Assembly: GCA_028822585.1 (NCBI GenBank)
Contig: JAPKDL010000006.1
Coordinates: forward strand, 1-64,000
Length of the DNA: 64,000 nucleotides
From: Alphaproteobacteria bacterium
Lineage (GTDB): Bacteria; Pseudomonadota; Alphaproteobacteria; UBA8366; GCA-2717185
Reading direction: 5' to 3'
The stretch's first letter is position 1. The number at the start of each line of letters is the position of its first letter. Below the pieces are notes generated by a model that saw only the letters and a list, made by a program, of their open reading frames with translations, was not told where the DNA came from and ran no database searches. A program made the translations under genes and the position numbers. Of this stretch, positions 58,689 to 64,000 are shown in pieces.

Positions 58689-58791
58689 TTTATCGTATCC
58701 ATGTTATACATCTCTCGTTATTTAACGAGGATCGAATTTCCTTTTCGCCGTTCACGAATTTGGATAGCGTCGGATGTAGCAAATAATTTTA

Positions 58792-59655
58792 ATGAATTCG
58801 GGCGTTCCAATGACCCTACAGACTTCCACCATCGCCGTAGATTACGAACGCGACGGTTTCGTCTCTCCCTTCGACATCGTGAGCGAAGGTGAGGCGAAAG
58901 AACTTCGCGCGGACCTTGAATCCGCTGAGACCGAATTCGCAGACCACAGTGAAAAGCTATCCATCGTGCGAAGCTACCCCGCACGCTTGCTGCCCTCCTT
59001 CGATAAATTAATCCGCCACCCCAATCTCATCGATGCTGTTTCCCGTATACTAGGGCCCAATATGTTAGTGTGGGGCAGCGGACTGTTCATCAAAGAAGCG
59101 AACACGCCACATTACGTCTCCTGGCACCAGGATTTAAATTACTGGGGCCTCGACGACATCGACAAGGTCACCGCCTGGGTCGCCCTGTCACCCGCCACAA
59201 CCGAAAGCGGTTGCATGCGCTTCATTCCCGGCAGCCAGAAACAACGCGGCGTCTCTCATGTGGATACGTTCTCCGACGACAACCTGCTGTCACGCGGCCA
59301 GGAACTTGCCGTTGAGGTCGATGAATCGGAAGCAGTCAATATTGTGTTACAATCTGGCCAGGCCTCACTGCATCACGGACATCTCTTTCACGCCTCCGGA
59401 CCAAACACCACAAACGACCGGCGCATCGGTGTTTCGATTCGCTATATCAAGCCGTCTATGAAACAGGAAACCGGTGACCGTTCGCTGGTAGCACATGTCA
59501 GCGGGGAAGATAATTTCAATCATTTCACGGTGGCGTCACCGCCGACCGACAGGCTTCTTGAATCGGACTTCGCCCTCTGTCGGGATGACCAGGAAATTAA
59601 ACGCCGCGTCCTTTACGCGGGCGCTAAAAGCGAAAAAGGCCAACGTTATCGGTAA
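58792..59655 (+). CDS. Phytanoyl-CoA dioxygenase (PhyH) family protein
   Basis: YVSWHQDLNYWGLDDIDKVTAWVALSPATTESGCMRFIPGSQ and LQSGQASLHHGHLFHASGPNTTNDRRIGVSIRYI. MTLQTSTIAVDYERD at 58810 may be the true start. Confidence 0.94.
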   Translation: MNSGVPMTLQTSTIAVDYERDGFVSPFDIVSEGEAKELRADLESAETEFADHSEKLSIVRSYPARLLPSFDKLIRHPNLIDAVSRILGPNMLVWGSGLFIKEANTPHYVSWHQDLNYWGLDDIDKVTAWVALSPATTESGCMRFIPGSQKQRGVSHVDTFSDDNLLSRGQELAVEVDESEAVNIVLQSGQASLHHGHLFHASGPNTTNDRRIGVSIRYIKPSMKQETGDRSLVAHVSGEDNFNHFTVASPPTDRLLESDFALCRDDQEIKRRVLYAGAKSEKGQRYR

Positions 59656-59682
59656 GCAATTTAGCTAAGTGAAAGAAGGCTA

Positions 59683-61287
59683 ATGTCTGAAGAACCTGTA
59701 GACGTACTGATTATCGGCGCTGGCGCCTCTGGTGCCGCCATGTCCTGGAGCCTTGCGGACACACGCATGCATATTGTGTGTCTTGAACAGGGCGGGTTGA
59801 TGAACCCCCTGACCTACCCTAGCACCAGCCGTGACTGGGAAACCCGCGCCCAAGGCGAGTTCGCTATTAACCCCAATCAACGCAATTTGCCTACCGACTA
59901 CCCCATCAACGAAGACGAGTCTCCCATCAAGATCGCCAACTTTAATGGCGTTGGTGGGGGCACTGTGTTGTATGCGGGTCACTATCCCCGCTTTCATCCG
60001 TCCGATTTCAAGGTAAAGAGCCTGGATGGAATCGCCGAAGACTGGCCCATCAGCTATGACGACTTGGCGCCGTTTTACGGAGAAAACGACCGCATGACCG
60101 GTGTAGCAGGGCTAGCGGGCGACCCGGCCTACCCCCAAGACAACGCCCACAGATTGCCGCCGCTGCCATTGGGCAAGTCAGGGCAAATCTTGGCCAAGGG
60201 ATACAACAAGCTGGGCTGGCATTGGTGGCCATCGGACACCGCCATCATCACCGAAGATTATGACGGTCGGGCGAAGTGCATCAATCTTGGCGCTTGTGGG
60301 TCGGGTTGTGCACAAGGTGCCAAGGGCAGCGCCGACGTAACCTATTGGCCACATGCGTTACGCGCGGGCGTCGAACTCCGAACCCACTGCCGGGTGCGTG
60401 AAGTCACTATTGGTAAAGACGGCATGGCAACGGGTGCGGTCTATTACGATGGCAATGGCGATGAACAGGTTATCAAATCGCATATTGTGGTCATGGCCAG
60501 CAATGGCGTCGGAACGCCGCGTTTGTTGTTGAATTCAAAATCCCCGCAATTCCCTGACGGTCTTGCGAACAGCAGCGGCCTTGTCGGTAAGAACCTCATG
60601 TTCCACCCTTACGCGTCCATTCAGGGCGTATTCAACGAACTGACCGACGGTTTTGCCGGGCCACACAAAGCTATCCGGAGTCAGCAATTCTACGAAACCG
60701 ACCCCTCGCGTGATTTCGTTCGCGGCTATACGATGGAAATACAGCGCGGCATGCCGCCGGTTCGCACCGCGCATACTGGCATGCGCCTTGGTCGAATTCC
60801 ATGGGGTGATGACCATCACAGCGCTTTTCGCCGCCTGTACAATCACGTCACGGGCATGGTTGCGGTCTGCGAAGATTTGCCCGAAGAACATAATAGGGTC
60901 ACACTCGACCCACACCTGAAAGACGGTAACGGCATTCCGGCACCGAAAATTAACTATACTCTTAGCGACAACAGCCGAAAGATGCTGGATCACGGCGTTG
61001 CGCGGGCGACCGAAATACTCGAAGCGGCGGGCGCAACAGATGTCATGTCGGAGGCTCCCATAAGTTGGGGCGGTTGGCATTTGATGGGCACTGCGCGCAT
61101 GGGTCTCGATCCAGCCAAGTCCGTTGTCAATGAATGGGGGCGCAGCCACGATGTGAAAAACCTGTTCATTATTGATGGCAGCGTGTTTGTGACCAGCGCC
61201 GGGGTCAATCCCACCAGCACCATTCAAGCGCTCGCGCTCTATATCGCGGACCAGATGAAAAGCCGTCTGACCAATTTGTTCGATTGA
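59683..61287 (+). CDS. GMC family oxidoreductase (gluconate dehydrogenase-like catalytic subunit)
   Basis: VDVLIIGAGASGAAMSWSLAD; GVGGGTVLYAGHYPRFHPSDF; HLMGTARMGLDPAKSVVNEWGRSHDVKNLFIIDGSVFVTSAGVNPTSTIQAL. Confidence 0.95.
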   Translation: MSEEPVDVLIIGAGASGAAMSWSLADTRMHIVCLEQGGLMNPLTYPSTSRDWETRAQGEFAINPNQRNLPTDYPINEDESPIKIANFNGVGGGTVLYAGHYPRFHPSDFKVKSLDGIAEDWPISYDDLAPFYGENDRMTGVAGLAGDPAYPQDNAHRLPPLPLGKSGQILAKGYNKLGWHWWPSDTAIITEDYDGRAKCINLGACGSGCAQGAKGSADVTYWPHALRAGVELRTHCRVREVTIGKDGMATGAVYYDGNGDEQVIKSHIVVMASNGVGTPRLLLNSKSPQFPDGLANSSGLVGKNLMFHPYASIQGVFNELTDGFAGPHKAIRSQQFYETDPSRDFVRGYTMEIQRGMPPVRTAHTGMRLGRIPWGDDHHSAFRRLYNHVTGMVAVCEDLPEEHNRVTLDPHLKDGNGIPAPKINYTLSDNSRKMLDHGVARATEILEAAGATDVMSEAPISWGGWHLMGTARMGLDPAKSVVNEWGRSHDVKNLFIIDGSVFVTSAGVNPTSTIQALALYIADQMKSRLTNLFD

Positions 61288-61787
61288 GGATGCTAACCAT
61301 GAACGACCCCGACAATCCCATCGAACGGCCGTTTACAGTGGAAGAAAAGCACGCCCTATCGCTTCTTATGGACATGGTCATTCCCCCCAGCAAGACCTAC
61401 GGCGTGCCCGGCGCCGGCGACACTTTAATTTTAAACACGATTATCAACGACGCTGGGCGCCGCACGCCTCGGTTAATGGATGCGTTGGCTGCTCTGGAGG
61501 AGATGTCTCAAGAAGGCTGCGGCGTTGGCTTTGCAGAACTTCCCGTCGAACAGCGTGGCAGCATTGTTAACGCCTTTCGCGAAGCCCATCCTGGCGTTGC
61601 CAACCTCATCGCGAACCTGGCCACGCAATGCTATTATCGGGATGACCGGGTCATGATCGCATTGGACATGGAAACACGCCCGCCGCATCCTGAGGGCTAC
61701 GTTGTCGAACAGGGTGACTGGTCCTTGCTGAACCCGGTGCGCAAACGCGCGGCGTTTTATCGAAAACTGGACCAACCGTCCAGCTAA
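61284..61787 (+). CDS. Gluconate 2-dehydrogenase subunit 3 family protein
   Basis: FTVEEKHALSLLMDMVIPPSKTYGVPGAGD and position immediately after the GMC gene. Start uncertain (TTG 61284, ATG 61290 or ATG 61299). Confidence 0.85.
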   Translation: MRMLTMNDPDNPIERPFTVEEKHALSLLMDMVIPPSKTYGVPGAGDTLILNTIINDAGRRTPRLMDALAALEEMSQEGCGVGFAELPVEQRGSIVNAFREAHPGVANLIANLATQCYYRDDRVMIALDMETRPPHPEGYVVEQGDWSLLNPVRKRAAFYRKLDQPSS

Positions 61788-63859
61788 GCGAGCCCTTCTT
61801 TCGCCAACAACGCATCCGGCGTCGGCAATTTTCCGCGAAAGGCGATGTAGGCGTCTTCGGGATCCATGGAGCCGCCGGAGGTATATATGAACCTTTTGAG
61901 CTTTTCAGCCGTCACGGCGTCAAAGGCGCCGCCTGCTTCCTCAAACGCCTGAAAGGCGTCCGCGTCCAACACGCCGGACCACATATACGAATAATACCCG
62001 GCGGAATATCCATCTCCAGCGAAAACATGGGCGAAATGCGGGGTTGCGTGGCGCATGACGATGGCTTCGGGCATGTTCAACCCCGCTAATACGTCCGCTT
62101 GGAACGCCATGGGGTCGATATCCGCCGCGCGATCAGGGTCCAAGGCGTGGAATTCCATATCAACCAACGCCGATGACGTGAACTCCACATTGGCGAAACC
62201 TTTGTTGAATTTTTCAGCGGCGCGCATTTTGTCCAACAGCGCCTGTGGAATCACCTCCCCGGTTTCATGGTGGACAGCGAAGCGTTGCAACACTTCCGGC
62301 GTCATAAGCCAGTGCTCGAAGAGTTGAGAGGGTAGTTCAACGAAATCGCGATTAACGGAGGTGCCTGAAATCGAGGGATACGTCACATTCGACAACATCC
62401 CATGCAGGGCGTGTCCGAATTCGTGAAACAGTGTCCGCGCATTCTCCATATCGATCAGAATTGGTTCCCCCGCGGGCGCCTTAGCAAAATTCATTACGTT
62501 CACCACGATGGGCGTCTGTCCGTCCCCCAATTTGTGCTGATCCTGGAACGAACTCATCCAGGCACCAGATCTCTTGGAGGATCTGGCGAAATAATCACCA
62601 AGGAAGACGGCGACACGCTGACCCACCGAATTCAGCGCTTCAAAGACCCGTACATCGGGATGATAGGCGGTCACGTCGTCAACCTTGCGAAACGTGACTC
62701 CAAAGAGCCGCTCGGCGGTGTAAAAGGCCGCCTCAATCATCTTCTCCAATTGAAGATACGGTTTTACTTCCGCCTCATTGAACGCGTATCTCTCAGAACG
62801 CACTTTTTCTGAATAGTGCCGCCAATCCCAAGGCTGAACCGAGTGGTTTTGGCCTTCCATCGCGACCATGTCCGCAAGTTCGACCGTTTCCTCAAGCGCG
62901 CGAGTTCGGGCTTTTCCCCACACGGTTTCCAACAGCGCACACACGTTTTCCGGCGTCTTGGCCATGGTGTTGTCGAGCTTGAAATGCGCGAAAGAATCAT
63001 ACCCCAGAAGCGCCGCCTTTTCCGCCCGCAACTTTACGGTCTCCGCTACGAGCGGCCGGTTGTCCCGCACGCCGGATTTTTCGCCCCGCGCGACCCAGGC
63101 GCAAAAAGCAGTTTCTCGCAGGTCTCGCCGCTCGGAAAACGTCAGGAACGGTTCGATAATCGCGCGGGACAGCGTCACCGCATGTTTGCCGACATAATTC
63201 CGTTCATCCGCCGCCGCCGCCATATTAGCGATCAACGAGTCCGGTAATCCTTTTAAGTCTTCCGCCGTTTCAAGCACCAACGCGTATCCCGCCTCATCAG
63301 CCAGAACGTTTTGCGAAAAAATAGTGCCCAGCGTTGCGAGACGTTCGTTGATCGCCTTTAACTTCGTTTGGTCTTCCGCGTCCAATTGCGCGCCCGCTCG
63401 GACGAAGGATTTCCAAGTCAACTTCAGCACACGGGCGGCTTCAGCATCAAGGTCGAGACCATCCCGCGCCTGATAAAGCGCATTGATACGCGCGAACAAC
63501 GCCGGATTCATCGTGATCGCTGAATAATGCCGTGAAAATTCTGGGGACAGTTTAAGTTCCAGCGCTTGCAACGTCTCATTCGTGTTCGACCCAGTTAGGT
63601 TCCAGAATATGCCAGCCGCCCGATCTAACAGTTCGCCCGATTTTTCCAGCGCGACAATTGTGTTTTCAAAACTCGGGGTGGCATAATTGTCGGCGATTGC
63701 GTCCATTTCCACCAGGTGAGCGGGAAAGGCAGTCGCCAGTGCGGCTTCGAAATCCGCATCGGCGATTTTGTTGAATTCCGGTAAACCAAGTGGCCCCTCC
63801 CAAACAGCAATGGCGGGATTAACGCTGGAATCAAAGTCAGTAACGTTTGGCATATGCAT
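61784..63859 (-). CDS. M3 family metallopeptidase (oligopeptidase/peptidyl-dipeptidase Dcp-like)
   Basis: TLFHEFGHALHGMLSNV zinc motif; full-length 691 aa. Confidence 0.95.
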   Translation of the reverse strand: MHMPNVTDFDSSVNPAIAVWEGPLGLPEFNKIADADFEAALATAFPAHLVEMDAIADNYATPSFENTIVALEKSGELLDRAAGIFWNLTGSNTNETLQALELKLSPEFSRHYSAITMNPALFARINALYQARDGLDLDAEAARVLKLTWKSFVRAGAQLDAEDQTKLKAINERLATLGTIFSQNVLADEAGYALVLETAEDLKGLPDSLIANMAAAADERNYVGKHAVTLSRAIIEPFLTFSERRDLRETAFCAWVARGEKSGVRDNRPLVAETVKLRAEKAALLGYDSFAHFKLDNTMAKTPENVCALLETVWGKARTRALEETVELADMVAMEGQNHSVQPWDWRHYSEKVRSERYAFNEAEVKPYLQLEKMIEAAFYTAERLFGVTFRKVDDVTAYHPDVRVFEALNSVGQRVAVFLGDYFARSSKRSGAWMSSFQDQHKLGDGQTPIVVNVMNFAKAPAGEPILIDMENARTLFHEFGHALHGMLSNVTYPSISGTSVNRDFVELPSQLFEHWLMTPEVLQRFAVHHETGEVIPQALLDKMRAAEKFNKGFANVEFTSSALVDMEFHALDPDRAADIDPMAFQADVLAGLNMPEAIVMRHATPHFAHVFAGDGYSAGYYSYMWSGVLDADAFQAFEEAGGAFDAVTAEKLKRFIYTSGGSMDPEDAYIAFRGKLPTPDALLAKEGLA

Positions 63860-63927
63860 CCTATCTGTTGAAATCTAACCGCCGCCCTGAGATGATACAG
63901 CGAACAACACTATATTAGGGGACTCCC

Positions 63928-64000
63928 ATGCCAAAGGCGACGACCAACAATATCGAACTCGAATATAAAATTTGGGGCGATGACTCCGCGCCGCCTCTCC
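63928..64000 (+). CDS. N-terminus of a probable alpha/beta hydrolase, truncated by window end
   Basis: MPKATTNNIELEYKIWGDDSAPPL..., typical alpha/beta hydrolase opening. Confidence 0.5.
   Translation, partial: MPKATTNNIELEYKIWGDDSAPPL

Noticed and set aside
1-64000. Mobile element, prophage or CRISPR array
   Set aside because: No transposase, integrase, phage structural or Cas motifs and no regularly spaced direct repeats seen; the decayed genes alone do not prove mobility.

Overview
This 64 kb bacterial window has mid GC content by eye and is almost entirely catabolic or accessory genes. I found no rRNA, tRNA, CRISPR array, transposase or phage gene. It is dominated by repeated oxidoreductase and CoA-chemistry families: four intact TauD/TfdA dioxygenases plus one decayed, a PhyH dioxygenase, a Rieske oxygenase, a Baeyer-Villiger-type and an FMO-type flavoprotein, two GMC oxidoreductases plus a remnant, two LLM flavoproteins, two CaiB/BaiF CoA-transferases, two MmgE/PrpD proteins, and two molybdenum enzymes. 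The most interesting signal is a pair of paralogous genes, each split by an in-frame TGA in the ORF track (21894..22421 and 53389..53916, both minus strand). Reading through the TGA gives the motif U-G-S-C-S-S-(C/W)-S-(L/F)-H-D in both, which fits a 'UGSC' selenoprotein family. Both copies can form a hairpin immediately after the UGA with a 3-nt GUU apical loop at the same offset (+20). One stem pair shows a compensatory C-G to G-C change between copies, which is good evidence for a bacterial SECIS. Both selenoprotein genes sit beside members of one uncharacterised family, here called 'DGLP' (three paralogs: 22527..23606, 52251..53324, 51226..52278). Locus 2 forms a compact set of MFS transporter, selenoprotein, two DGLP genes and a thioredoxin-reductase-like flavoprotein, which suggests an undescribed selenium/thiol redox module. 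A dispersed hairpin element lies upstream of the minus-strand gene at both selenoprotein loci and at one further locus. The window also contains several decayed genes (TauD, GMC C-terminus, BNR-repeat protein, biotin-dependent carboxylase, GGDEF) and an SDR gene with a good Shine-Dalgarno but no canonical start codon.
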